Assembly (NCBI RefSeq): GCF_040958095.1
Contig: NC_091219.1
Coordinates: 27,222,477-27,286,476 of the forward strand
Length of the DNA: 64,000 bases
Source: Procambarus clarkii
Taxonomy: Eukaryota; Arthropoda; Malacostraca; Decapoda; Cambaridae
Direction of reading: 5' to 3'
This document shows positions 44,301 through 54,059 of this stretch, in pieces. Position numbers and translations under genes: made by a program. The notes under the pieces are model-generated. The model did no database searches, was not told the DNA's origin, and saw nothing but the letters and a program-made list of their open reading frames with translations. The stretch's first letter is position 1. Each line of letters starts with the position of its first letter.

Positions 44301-46036
44301 AATGTTCTGGAACTGCATGATAGTGTTGGCATCCCTGCTTTGTACTGTGTGGCTCTACCCCTCGAGCATACATCAATCGGTAGTCCGAGTAAAATCTCAG
44401 TAGATGACCTGCAGGTACCTGTAGGATAACTTACTCTATAATCTGGCTATAATCTTATGTATTTGATGCACTATTCATAACTCATTATTTTCTCATCTAC
44501 AGAATCACTTCCATCTTAGAATGGCTTAAAAACTTGCGATGAAGACAAGTTCTTTCGTAAGACAACTCTAACAAACCTGGTTTCTTTCTGGTGTGGGTGG
44601 GGGGTGCGGTGGTGATGGTTGGGCTGTGGTGTGTTGCTGCTGTGGTTGGCTGCCAGGCACGAGGCAGCTGTGTGGTGCCTGTGGTGCTTCCCGAGACAGC
44701 TCTGCACCCTATTTGTCGTGTGTTTGCATGCTCCTCACTATTAAGGTTTTCCTTATCCCTTTATAATATTGATCTGTAAATTGATGCATATTTGATCATT
44801 TTAAGTGTCTATTTTATTTGCGTTTGTATAACATTCTTAATTAAATTTATTGCATCTATATAACATTTCTGTATGGAAAGTTTTGTTAATATATATTTGT
44901 TTTTTTGCTCATTATGTAGAAAGTCCTGTAAAATCAAAACAAATATGTACAAAAAGACAAGTATTAAATTCCAGTGTAGCTAATTTTTGGCAAATTTGAG
45001 ATGTGGAAATGAAAAGTAGAGTCTGTGGGTAACCAGGGATCGGAGCAGCGGTCCCTCGGCGACCGGGAGTCTGCTACACTTGCTCAGCTGGCCACCCTGG
45101 AGGATGAACTACGCACACTCCGCCTGGCCACAGCCATCCACCACACACTGCATGAGGGAGGTGAAGGCGGTGCGGCTGGAATAGCTCAAGGTAAAATAAT
45201 CATGCATTGTCTCAGTTTTAGTTTGGTCATTTATTATTATTGTCTAATTTTTATCTTAAATGTAGCTCTGTAAGTTCTTATACTGTACCTGTAACTATTT
45301 GTAACAGAGTAATTGACATTGTTACTTTGCAATATTGTAGTAATGCCTTATGTTGCACCTAACAAATTTGTTGGTTTTAGGTGTTGGTCGTGTCTCAGCT
45401 GAGTACATGGAGGGCCTTTGCACACAATTACGAGAAAGTGAAGTTTCGAGGTGGCAGCTGCATGACCAGTGCACACGCTTGGAGCGCCTTGTAAATGTTC
45501 TTCGCAAGAAAGTGAATGGTCTAAGTGCTATAGAGCCAAATACACGACAGGATGGCACAAAGCTGACATTGGTTGACCTCACTGTTCATGGTCCACCTAC
45601 TGAAGGATCTCCTAACTCAGGACAGCGCAATCCTGCTGCATCAACCTCCTCAGAAGGGGAGCCAAAGGATAGTCTGTCATCCCTAGAGTCTGTGGAGACT
45701 GCTTCAGCTTCATCATGGAGGAGAGGAGACGTGCCCAATACCTCAAATCATTCTTCAACAAACTTGCATTCGAGTTATGTGTTGCATCACACCACCAGTC
45801 CTCTATCCACCCTCAATCCCAGCCATAACAATCATGCCAATCTCATTCATTCCACAACAGTGCAAGCCAGTCCAGTTCAGGTTATCCCTGTTCATTCAAA
45901 TCAATCTAGCCTATCTACATCCTCAGGTCACACACCTAGTGCCTCCCCGCATCATCACCGACAACAGGGAACAAGTGAGAGAGATTCCAGGCATATTCCT
46001 GGAGTAACCATCGTTGGGCCTATTACTGAACTTTGA
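32269..46036 (+). CDS. MIPOL1: MIPOL1-like coiled-coil protein, eight-exon model of 742 residues
   Basis: Exons join as 32269-32318, 35201-35353, 38180-38293, 38664-39442, 40912-41093, 42341-42481, about 45037-45190 and 45381-46036; all phases agree. Human MIPOL1 is a coiled-coil protein (about 442 residues) of poorly known role, linked to mirror-image polydactyly and proposed as a tumour suppressor. From memory three blocks align. The first is LVAELNATKANNRKLMAELH (about 320-340). The second is HAAQKVRDEAMMARIKLANE ERDAAL (about 372-398), matching human FAQKERDEAVMSRLQLAIEERDEAI. The third is CTRLERLVNVLRKKV (about 555-570), matching the human C-terminus KLERLVDVLRKKV. TLEDELRTLR (about 490) matches LEEEIQTLR. 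The N-terminal 300 residues and C-terminal 170 residues are Ser/His/Pro-rich and look disordered; the vertebrate protein lacks a comparable C-terminal tail. A second human coiled-coil block between exons 5 and 7 is not found, so an exon may be missing or lost. The start is provisional: this ATG follows an in-frame TAG at 32224. Confidence 0.75.
33182..33325 (+). mobile_element. DNA-transposon-end-like repeat
   Basis: It begins CAGTGACACCTCGGCTTACG and goes on with CGGGTTACTAACTTTGCCTC. Such CAGTGRYACCTCGG starts are common at ends of Tc1/mariner-Tigger-like non-autonomous elements. Only one end was found. Confidence 0.4.
33345..33530 (-). mobile_element. tRNA-derived SINE
   Basis: The minus strand reads GACAGCTGAGTGGACAGCGC (A box), then GGTTCCGGGTTCGATCCACG (B box GGTTCGATCC), then GGGCAGTTTCTTTCACCTGA and AGTTAGACAGCTGCTACAGG. 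The body matches the SINE at 53322-53590; the LINE-like tail is missing here. Confidence 0.88.
35201..35353 (+). CDS. MIPOL1: MIPOL1-like exon 2
   Basis: The acceptor is CTTATTCTAG and the donor GTGAGT. It encodes SDGLLAPRVSTPPVPRPRKS, a Ser run, and TARHLPATPHANGHEHHH, with a split codon at each end that fits its neighbours. Confidence 0.75.
35425..35564. repeat. Foldback element
   Basis: CACAAAGAAATCACATTAAC pairs with the GCTAATGGGATTTCTTTGTG end, and GATGAGAAAATCAGTCGGAG with the TTGATTTTCCTCACTGATAC region. A fragment with TCATGACTCCTACTGATTTT lies at 35745-35815. It sits just after exon 2. Confidence 0.8.
35810..36335. repeat. ATC-rich low-complexity tract
   Basis: TATCATTATCATCAATATCA-type hexamer/nonamer slippage gives long Ile/Met or Asp/Asn frames on both strands. 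It is interrupted at 36098-36170 by a short dispersed repeat. Confidence 0.93.
36098..36170 (+). repeat. Short dispersed repeat (copy 2)
   Basis: AGGGACCTGCCCAAAACGCT, then ACGCGTACTAGTGGCTGTAC and AAGAATGTAACAACTCTTGT. Same family as 27385-27456 and 40576-40640; inserted in the ATC tract. Confidence 0.85.
36336..38179. other. MIPOL1-like intron 2, right part
   Basis: Holds the inverted SINE pair at 37255-37725 and a C-run near 37976. A short open frame at 36416-36604 has no match. Confidence 0.5.
37255..37725. mobile_element. Two tRNA-like SINEs head to head (large palindrome)
   Basis: The centre is at about 37526. GCAGCAGGATGCAGCTTCTG and the following TTTCCTTTTTAAGACTGCTC occur in both orientations with few changes. 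Minus copy: CCTAGTTGATTGTGCTACGG then CGGTTCGAGACC. Plus copy: CCTAGTTAATTGTGCTACGG then GCGATTCGAGAC. Both continue with GTGAA.GGAATGT-type sequence. Confidence 0.8.
38180..38293 (+). CDS. MIPOL1: MIPOL1-like exon 3
   Basis: The acceptor is AAATTTTAG and the donor GTGAGT. It encodes NKSSRGHHGMQRAPSLDSAT HRDIPLSPITRLRNTHSD. The phase (2 in, 2 out) agrees with both neighbours. Confidence 0.82.
38664..39442 (+). CDS. MIPOL1: MIPOL1-like exon 4, first coiled coil
   Basis: This 779-base exon runs from GGTTTGCAG to donor GTACTG. It starts SETEDDSPPSHRRSSSRLSN, continues Ser/His-rich with a basic patch (KKRGVKHRPR), and ends with EEINALEVQWRFIQTLVAEL, NATKANNRKLMAELHQAKMD and VQVLKASIDSYTENG, a clear heptad region. 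Confidence 0.92.
39540..40400 (-). mobile_element. Unassigned decayed element in intron 4
   Basis: Minus-strand pieces look protein-like but are broken: IIFHWFWSKHIASSPKALRL near 40100 and ITKIDVKLQKYLQPAPLTSM, IKARKNPSTYIRHASKKLKE near 39700-39800. I cannot name the family, so it is listed only as a likely old mobile-element relic. Confidence 0.35.
40576..40640 (+). repeat. Short dispersed repeat (copy 3) with A tail
   Basis: ACGCGTACTAGTGGCTGTAC and AAGAATGTAACAACTCTTGT are nearly identical to the copy at 36098, followed by TATATATTT and an A run, as in a retroposed element. Confidence 0.85.
40912..41093 (+). CDS. MIPOL1: MIPOL1-like exon 5, most conserved coiled coil
   Basis: The acceptor is TACTTTTCAG and the donor GTATGA. 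It encodes EMVGQIHAAQKVRDEAMMAR IKLANEERDAALTHSRVMME RLSLSPRG. This block gives the best match to vertebrate MIPOL1. Confidence 0.92.
41094..42340. other. MIPOL1-like intron 5
   Basis: Contains an acidic-frame minisatellite at about 41800-41945 (AGGGGAAAGATGAGGGAGA-type units, about 27 bp). Nothing else was recognised. Confidence 0.6.
42341..42481 (+). CDS. MIPOL1: MIPOL1-like exon 6, Ser-rich linker
   Basis: This exon has 47 whole codons between CTTTTACAG and GTACCG. It encodes DLPSGGNSSCTSSPRWSDRR HRRSHDYTPSSVSSGAAYTS. It is not seen in the human protein and may be an arthropod-specific or alternative exon. Confidence 0.75.
42482..45036. other. MIPOL1-like intron 6, may hide an exon
   Basis: Holds an inverted LINE tail scrap at 42950-42985 (TACTCACCTAGTTGTACTTG), the 30-bp minisatellite and a 35-bp duplication at 44190-44275. 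A pyrimidine-rich acceptor (TTTTCTCATCTACAG, 44488-44502) would add only NHFHLRMA and a stop after exon 6, so it could be an alternative 3' end. Confidence 0.45.
43388..43880. repeat. 30-bp minisatellite, about 16 copies
   Basis: The unit is CTGTTATTGATGCCAAGCTC plus CTGCTGGCAG; most copies are identical. Frames such as AVIDAKLLLA run through on both strands because 30 is a multiple of 3. It lies in an intron and is not a gene. Confidence 0.98.
45037..45190 (+). CDS. MIPOL1: MIPOL1-like exon 7 (left edge uncertain)
   Basis: It encodes RSLGDRESATLAQLATLEDE LRTLRLATAIHHTLHEGG, with donor GTAAAA at 45191. AG dinucleotides ending at 45036, 45045 and 45048 all give a usable phase, but none has a pyrimidine tract, so the true acceptor or a preceding exon is open. 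Confidence 0.75.
45381..46036 (+). CDS. MIPOL1: MIPOL1-like last exon, C-terminal coiled coil and tail
   Basis: The acceptor is TTGGTTTTAG. It encodes GVGRVSAEYMEGLCTQLRES EVSRWQLHDQCTRLERLVNV LRKKVNGL, then a Ser/His/Asn-rich tail of about 170 residues ending GVTIVGPITEL and TGA at 46034-46036. Confidence 0.95.
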
Positions 46037-46900
46037 CTATCAAGTGAAAATTTTATCTAATGTTAACAATGTCTGTTGAAACACCTTCATTTTAAGTACA
46101 GTACGAGAGTATGAATAATAATAATGTTCGATTTTCAACGCAACACTCTTATTTAATGATGACACTTTCTTGTGAGGAATTTACTCCAGTTTTTTATTTT
46201 TGGGTAGTAAAATGTTAGAATGTTTGCGTAGAGTATATTATGTTCTCGCATAACTATCAGCAGAACTCTCCGTCCTCTTGTACTTATGTGTGTGTGATAC
46301 ACAGTACATGCCTTGCAATTGTTAAAGTTGTTGGTTTCCTAATGCGGTGCTTTGTGACCCTGTATGGAGGTCTCTGTTGTAGCGTTCTTCTCAAGAGAGT
46401 GATCAAAAACCCTAAAGCAAGTGTCACGTTTGAACAAACCTGGCTCGGCCAATGTTGCCACCTAATGCATGGCAGTGACCCCTAACCTCATCCCTCCCCC
46501 CACACACACACACACACACACACTCAAACACACTTGAGCCAGTACACAACAAGGAAAGATCTAGTCTTAATCTCAATCCCATGAATTTTTATCAATATTT
46601 TAGTAATTTCGTTAGCTAGTTAATTATTAATTCACAAATGGCTATGATATAAGGTATTAAAAATAATAGTTCAAAATACCCTATATTGTTTGCAGTTTAC
46701 ACACCACATGAGTAAATGAAATTTCTCAAATATTATGTAGGTGTTTTTTAACCAGTTTTATTTAGTGTATGGTAATAACTTGGTCTTATAGCAAGAGTAA
46801 ACCTATAATCAGCATCATGAATATTCAGCTTAAAGAATTCTTTAATATTTCTGGTAATTCATAATTATTAGTATGGTCCAGATTAGATAGGTTAGGCTAT
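46037..46900. other. MIPOL1-like 3' UTR and following spacer
   Basis: No clear AATAAA close to the stop. A (CA)n lies at 46501-46522. The 3' end cannot be placed. Confidence 0.45.
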
Positions 46901-47830
46901 CCTCATGTTGCATCTACAGTCTCTCCTGTTGCATCTATAACTTTTCATATTGGATTTACAACCTCTCATGTTGCATATCCAGCCTATCTTTTTGCATCTG
47001 CAACCACTAATATGCATCTACGGCAATTCATGGTGCATCAAGAGCCTTACATGTTACATCTACAACCTCTCATATTGAATCTACAGCTGCTTGTGTTATA
47101 CCTACAGCCTCTAGTACACATCTGTAGCCATGTGTTAATTACAGCCACTGTGTTGCATCTACAGCCTCTAATATGCATCTACTGCCACTTGTAGATACTT
47201 TTGATATCGTTCGCCTTATGCATTTTTGTTCTCGTATTGGCATTCTTGGTGATATTTAGCGCCCTCTGATTATTTCGCACTTTGATGGTGCTACATAGCC
47301 TTCCCGGTTTGGTGCCTTCTTTTGATAATTACCTTACCTTACTGCCACTTGTATTGCACCTAGTCTCTTAGTATGCATCCACAGTCTTAGTATGCAGACA
47401 CAGTGTTGCATCTACAGCCTCGATTATTGCAGCCAGAGCCTTTTGTGCACATTATATCCTCTAAAGTTGCATCTACAGCCTCTTGTGTGGCATCGTCAGC
47501 CTCTAGTAGATGCCAAACTAGAGGTTGCCACACCTTAAGGTTGCTTCTACACCACTCATGATCCATCTACAGCCTCTCATATTGCATCTATAGTGTCACG
47601 TGTTGTATCTATTGCCTCTTGTGTGGCATCTACAGCCTCTTGTGTGGCATCTACAGCCTCTTGTGTGGCATCTACAGCCTTTTGTGTGGCATCTACAGCC
47701 TCTCATATGGCATCTATAGTGTCTCGTGTTGTATCTACTACCTCCCGTGTAGTATCTACAGCCTTTTGTGTGGCATTTGAATTCCGTTGTAAGATCTACT
47801 CTCTTGTGTTGTCTCTACAGCCTTTTAAGC
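46900..47830. repeat. Degenerate tandem repeat, about 21 bp
   Basis: TTGTGTGGCATCTACAGCCTC-type units are regular at 47595-47770 and strongly diverged on the left (GTTGCATCTACAGCCTCT words). About 930 bases show the same periodic word. Confidence 0.8.
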
Positions 47831-48960
47831 AAGACAAGGGTATATGTTTAATTAGACCACTGAGTCTTAACTGCAGTGATGGTTTGTACATTGAGGTAAG
47901 GAGTAGCGGGAATGATAAACATGCAGTGTGCATGAGCCGGGGTTATTTTGTGGTGCGTATGCTGGAAAGTACTTTCAGTGGATTGATAGAGAAGCACTTG
48001 AGTTGTATGCCTATATAAAACATGTTTCTAAAGTGAAGGCAGCATATCAACTTTTAAAATTCTTTGATTTATAAGTATGGTACATAAACTTTTATTAGAT
48101 TTTTGTGTACCACTTATAATGTATTTGTTTAGATCATTTACTTGACTGTTTTGTCCTAGAGTCTTAGATTAACTCGTGAAATTTTGAATTAGTTTTATTT
48201 AACTGTAGATAAATACATCATGTTATGATACATAATAAGTATTCTGTTCTGAATATTAATCCTCAAAGTTCAGTTATCATATTGATTTATGGGGCAATAT
48301 GGCAATCATTATAGATTGATTTATACTTCTATTGTCTAGGTTTTACATTAATGATGCTAATATGGATATAATGGCTCTCTATGGGTGTAGTGAAGTTTAC
48401 CTTGACCCCATGAAAACTCCTGCTATCGTTTCGTGATTGCGTGCTTTGCAAAAGCAGTTATTGTGGCAAATATTTCTTTGCCAATGTGGTAATTATCGTG
48501 GTATAAAATTCCATTATAGTTACAATAAATGTATACTGATTTATGTTCATATGGTTTTCAGAACTCTATATGGTAGTAATGAAGTATACCAAGTCAACCA
48601 ATCATTATTTGAAAATAAGAATAAAGGAACAACAGAAGGGCTATTGACCCATACTCGGCTTTTAACCCATGCTCCTCTTTTCATCAGGGATTAAAGAGAA
48701 GTTGTTTCGTATGGACCAATAGGCCCTCTGCAATTTCCTTAGTTCATATTGATACATATATTTATTCATTCATTGATTCATTTACTCATTGATATATACA
48801 TTGATACATTCATTTATTTGATAGATAAATTCATACATTCTTTCATTCCTAAGTATTGAATCATTCATCATTTATTGACACATACATTCATTGATATATT
48901 CATACATATGATCATCTAAACATCTGAGGTTAACATTGAGAGTGTAATTACCTAAGTGTA
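47831..48960. other. Spacer
   Basis: AT-rich. ATTCATTGAT-type simple repeats lie at 48755-48915. No gene recognised. Confidence 0.5.
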
Positions 48961-48965
48961 GATGA

Positions 48966-49131
48966 TGAGTCACAATAACATGGCTGAAGATATGATGACT
49001 CAACCACACATCAGAAAGTGAAGAAATGATGTTTCGCTCCGTCCTGGACCGTTATCAAGGCTTGTAAAAATGAAACGACGATCGAAATGTCGTCACTTAT
49101 TCACTTTCTGATGTGTGGTTTGGGCATCTTA
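48966..49131. repeat. Palindromic foldback element (diverged copy)
   Basis: It starts GAGTCACAATAACATGGCTG, then CAACCACACATCAGAAAGTG pairs with CACTTTCTGATGTGTGGTTT. The core has CCGTCCTGGACC. Same family as 22078-22252, with more changes between the arms. Confidence 0.85.
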
Positions 49132-49257
49132 CCTAAGTGTAATAACAGGATGAGAGCTATGCTCATGGTGTACCATCTTACCGGTAGTTTTTGTCACGTG
49201 ATGCTTTGATGCTACTGATGGTTTTGGCCTCCCACCACCACTTGGTCCAACCGTCTG

Positions 49258-50600
49258 TCACTCTGTTTGCAAAAGGGAATTTTCTAAAAAAAAAAAAAAA
49301 AAAAAATCTGGGCAGCTTTGTTTTCTTAGTTTGAATCTATGACCACTTGTTCTTGAAGTTGCAATTTTCAAGAATTCTTCTTCGTCAATTTTGTCAATTT
49401 CTGTTATTTTGTACGTAGTGATCATATCACTTCTTTTTCTTCTATCTTCTAGCTTTGGTATATTTAGCACCTCTTGCTTTTCCTTGTAGCTCTTATTTCT
49501 CAGTTCTGGAAGACATTTAGTTGCATGTCTTGCATTTTTCCTGTTTATTGATGGGCTTCTTGAGATATCAGGACCATACACCTGCTGCTTATTCCAATTT
49601 TAGTTTCACAAAGGTTGTGAACAATTTCTTTAATATTTTGCCATCTATGTATTTAAAAGCAATTTTGAATTTGGAAAACATAGTATAGGTTCCTTGCACA
49701 ATGTTTATGTGGTCCTCAAGTGACAGTTGTCTCTCCAGAACCTCCTCTAGCTCTCTCTTGTTTATTGGAGTTAAAGCCTTTTCACGTAATTTGTAGGTTG
49801 TGTGTCCTATTTTATTCCATATTCCATAACATGGCATTCATTCACATTAAATTCTATTTGCCAAGTGTTGCTCCATACTTATTTTGTCCAGGTCTTCTTG
49901 AAGGCCACAAGAATTGTCAAAGCGTCTTATCTCCCCTAGTAGCTTGGCATCATCAGCAAACATATTCATTTAATTCTGTTTTCCTTCTGGTAGATCATTT
50001 ATATAGACAATGAACATTACTGGTGCTAGAACTGAACCCTGTGGTACACCACTAGTAACATTTCTGGCATGGGTAGTGTGTGTGTGTTGCTGACAGCGAG
50101 CTCTGGCATTGATTTTGTAGGTGGTAATCATGTCTCTCCTAACTCTTCTGTCTTCCAATGATGTGAGATATAATTTTAGTAGCTTTTCCTTATAACTCAT
50201 ACCTCTCGGCTCCAGGAATAGCTTGGTGTTGTACCTCTGAAATTTTTCTTTGTCTGGTTTTTGACTAGGAATGGACTCCATACTTGAGCTGCATAATCCA
50301 GAATTGGTACAAGGCTCTGAATGGTACATGGTACATACATGGTACAAGGCTCTGAATGATTCCTTGCACAAGTTCTAAAAGCAGTTCTTATGTTGGCCAA
50401 CCAAGTATATGCTACTGATAATATCCTTTTGATGTGGGGTGTCAGGGAACAGGTTCAGTGTGATAACAATCCTCAGATCTTTCTACCTGATTCTTGAAGG
50501 ATTTCATCCTCCAATTGGTACCTTGTGTCCAGCCTCCTGCTACCTACCACAATTTTCATTATTTTTCACTTAATTGAGTTAACCTCTAGTAGCCATTTGT
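49258..50600 (-). mobile_element. LINE fragments, apparently one inside another
   Basis: On the minus strand from right to left, a C-terminal part (GMSYKEKLLKLYLTSLEDRR, RDMITTYKINARARC) runs to about 50110. A second element then begins with VTSGVPQGSVLAPVMFIVYI NDLPEG and continues through HTTYKLREKALTPINKRELE, LPELRNKSYKEKQEVLNIPK and RKRSDMITTYKI at 49260-49540. The same C-terminal block thus occurs twice in one orientation. A (CA)n marks the junction. Both are dead. Confidence 0.8.
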
Positions 50601-52338
50601 TGGTATATGATGGTAGAATGCTTTCAGGATGAGGCCAGTGGCTGTAAAATTTAGGTTCTGTAGGGAGGATTGGAATTCTGGGAGCTTGGGAAGGTTGACC
50701 ATATGTACACATGTGTACATCTTCTCTTAAGCATTGCCAAGGTGAAAATTTTGTGCAGTGAAGGTCTTATGATAATGGAGGTTATGCATAGTGAAGTTCT
50801 TACATAGATGAACATATGTAGTGAAGATGTATACTGATTTTAATCATGTGTGGGCGAGATGTACAATGATGGTTATTCTCTGTGTAGGCAAGATGATTGA
50901 TGAAGATTAATCCACCCAAGAGGTGACACGGGCATGAATAGCCTATTATGTAGAAAAGACATAAACTGAATGAAATCATTTTTGAAGTGAAGCTGCAGGC
51001 AAGGTATATATCACTGTTTTTTATAATTAATTCCCCTTCCTGTTCTTTACTTCTGCTAGTAAGTAAAAAGAGATGATGAGGACAGTGTAAAAATATGGAG
51101 TAGAACATTTAGATTGATTGGGCACATATAGAATTGGTGCTTACAGATTAATGACAGGAATGTACTGAAGTAGAGCAGTGGTGGGCAACCGTATGAGACA
51201 GGCTAAGGTGGAGGAATAGGGTGAGAGGACATTGCCATTAGCTGTCAATGTGGAAAAAATGTAAATGATTATTTTGTTATTGTTGAGAGAATACTACAAT
51301 TGCCAGACTTTTGGATTATGGGAAATGGTGTATATCATACAGAATAGTAGTAAGGCAATATAATGCTGAAGATACTTATGCATTATGTGGTATAAGTAAA
51401 TACCGTATATACAAATAACAGCCTCAGCACCTCCTGACAAAATGATGTTTTAATGAAAGTTGGGTGTATGTTGAGGAGATCTATACCTTCATAAGCCAAA
51501 TGTGTAGTCTCTTGGAGAGGCCGGCCACATTACGATATATACATGTGAATTTTCCCAGTTGTTGGTTAATGCTTTAATGTGAATCTCATAATGTGTGTGT
51601 AATAATGTACTTCAGTAATAAATGACTTGATTTCTTAACAAAACTGGGTTGATTCCATGTGGGAGGGTTTAGGGTAGGGTGACGACACCATCGCTTAATG
51701 TTTCTCACTCTGTGCTCACTTGTCTATTTGTTCCTTGCAGTCAAGTGGTGACTGATCAACTATATCACCTACTAATGTAAAATACAATAGATGCAGGTCC
51801 TCACAATGAAAGCAGTTTGCTAAATGTTATCTATAGTTGTTATAATGACCTAATAGGCTTCAGGGCACTCATAATGGTTCTAGCAGTTTTGAGGGCTCTT
51901 CACTGACTAGTACTAGCAATTACTGTTTTTTATGTGCGCTATTACCTACTGTCTTAGTTTGTCCCCCTGACTGCTATCTGCGCTGTCTTAGTATTTTCTG
52001 GGATGGTTATCTGTTCAGTATAGATTATTCTGCTAACTGGACTGATAAGTAATTGTACTGTAAATTGCTGTGAAGATATGCTGTAGATGGGAGTATAAAC
52101 ACTGAACATGTAGCCACTTTGCACTAGCATTGTAATATAACAAATTATTAAATAAGACAGTATAATTTATGCACTAGAGTACAAGTTGCAGCCACTATAG
52201 TTTCTATGCTGATTGCAACTTACGGCTACTATAGTTTCTAAGTTGATTGGTATTTCCATTAAATTAGTTTGTTTATATTCATTGCAATTAAAATTGCAGA
52301 CTCATCACAGTTTTAACATTCTAAATTGTTTGTCACAG
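50601..52338. other. Spacer, nothing recognised
   Basis: AT-rich. No convincing frame or repeat. Confidence 0.5.
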
Positions 52339-52440
52339 TTGTGTGAAAAAGTCAAGAAATATATTGTTGTTGAGGCCAACAACAGGGTTAGTTTTGTTGA
52401 CACAAAAAAGTGGCTTAGCCAGGTGACTGATGTTGAGTGA
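52339..52440 (+). CDS. Candidate terminal exon, unassigned
   Basis: An acceptor-like TTGTTTGTCACAG is followed by 33 codons in phase 0 (LCEKVKKYIVVEANNRVSFV DTKKWLSQVTDVE) and TGA. Charged and hydrophobic residues alternate as in a folded domain, unlike the surrounding AT-rich frames. I recognise no family and find no partner exon nearby. Confidence 0.2.
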   Translation: MCEKVKKYIVVEANNRVSFVDTKKWLSQVTDVE

Positions 52441-52805
52441 CATATCACATTATGATAGAAATGTGTCTGTAGTTTCTTGCTAGAAAAGTATAAAAACATA
52501 TTATTTAACTTGATGTGTTCAGTTCATTATGATATAATTTTGAATTTTTTGTTTAAGGATATTTATCCTTTGTCAATATGCATGTTCCCAAGTATATTTT
52601 ACATAATATTAGGTTGAATGTTATCATATGTAATGAATATTTTGTTTATTATTTACTTGTAACATCTGTTAGGTGGTGTTTAAATATTGTGTATATCTTG
52701 GAAGAAAACCTGAGTAGTGTGTCCAGGACTTAGCTGACCAGCTGTGTATGTGAAGCTGGGACAACATCTTTAGTTTGTGTAATAAGAACACACGTGTTAC
52801 ATTTG

Positions 52806-53190
52806 TGGTCAACACTGGCACTGCCTCGTGGTCAACACTGGCACTGCCTCGTGGTCAACACTGGCACTGCCTCGTGGTCAACACTGGCACTGCCTCGTGG
52901 TCAACACTGGCACTGCCTCGTGGTCAACACTGGCACTGCCTCGTGGTCAACACTGGCACTGCCTCGTGGTCAACACTGGCACTGCCTCGTGGTCAACACT
53001 GGCACTGCCTCGTGGTCAACACTGGCACTGCCTCGTGGTCAACACTGGCACTGCCTCGTGGTCAACACTGGCACTGCCTCGTGGTCAACACTGGCACTGC
53101 CTCGTGGTCAACACTGGCACTGCCTCGTGGTCAACACTGGCACTGCCTCGTGGTCAACACTGGCACTGCCTCGTGGTCAACACTGGCACT
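52806..53190. repeat. 23-bp minisatellite, about 17 identical copies
   Basis: The unit is TGGTCAACACTGGCACTGCC TCG, nearly free of variation, so expansion is recent. Since 23 is not a multiple of 3, all three plus frames read the same peptide series, which shows it is not coding. Confidence 0.98.
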
Positions 53191-53321
53191 AGAACTGTAC
53201 ACTGTACACATCCTCTTGTTGCTGTATGTTGTTCTCTCCCATTCCTTTATTATTCATTCTAAACATTTAAGTTTTTACTTAATAGTTTTGCGCTTGTTTG
53301 TGTGTGAAATGTGCTTACATG

Positions 53322-53590
53322 TATTCACCTAGTTGTGCTTGCGAGGGTTGAGCTCTGCTCTTTTGGCCCGCCTCTCAACTGTCAATCAATCAACTGTTAC
53401 TACTATTTTTTTTTCACACACACACACCTAGGAAGCAATCCGTAACAGCTGTCTAACTCCTGTTACTGCTAGGTAACAGGGGCATCAGGGTGAAAGAAAC
53501 TGCCCATTTGTCTCTCCTGGCGCCAGGAATAGAACCCAGGCCACAGGATTATGAGTTCCGCGCACTGTCCACTCAGCTACCAGACCTGTG
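53322..53590 (-). mobile_element. tRNA-derived SINE with a LINE-type 3' tail
   Basis: Minus strand: GGTCTGGTAGCTGAGTGGAC (A box), CTGGGTTCTATTCCTGG (B box), a body with GGGCAGTTTCTTTCACCCTG and AGTTAGACAGCTGTTACGGA, a (TG)n and A run. The tail GACAGTTGAGAGGCGGGCC and AGCTCAACCCTCGCAAGCAC with AACTAGGTGAATAC matches the 3' end of the LINE at 25560-25690. Confidence 0.88.
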
Positions 53591-54055
53591 TGCGTGTGCC
53601 TTCAAGTGGGTGTGTGCGTGTGTTGTTGTGCAGATGGATAGGAATGAGTAACCAATGTAAATATAGTAGCAGTGCCCATTGGTCTACGATGAGCTTTGAG
53701 GAAGCTAAAAAACTGTTTAGACAGACCTGCTTGTGAAGTTGTGTTTTTGTTGCTTCTTAAAAGGAAGACAGGCATCGAGAGGGGAAGGTAAACATATACC
53801 ACTGCATTATTTTGGTCGCTTTATTAGCCCAGTGATTTGTGCTTTGTGTGTGCAGCCTTTGTGATGCGGGTGCAGCCGACACGGGCTAAACTATGCTTTA
53901 CTTGTCCCAGCTTATAATAATTTATTTGCTGCTCTAATATTTACTCAACACATTTATTTTATCTTCACAGATGTTTGAAGTGCTTGGAACCACAAATTTA
54001 TAAGGCTTAGTAATAACAAGCTTTTGCACACTTTTAAATTTGCATTGTGTTAAGG
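53591..54055. other. Spacer
   Basis: No feature recognised. Confidence 0.5.
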
Positions 54056-54059
54056 TATC

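Noticed and set aside
52775-53332. CRISPR-like regular direct repeats, also a 185-codon frame
   Set aside because: There are no unique spacers; it is a pure 23-bp tandem repeat in a eukaryotic genome, and its unit rotates through all frames.
53480-53590. Possible functional tRNA gene
   Set aside because: Only the A and B boxes are tRNA-like; no acceptor stem closes, and the sequence continues into a SINE body.
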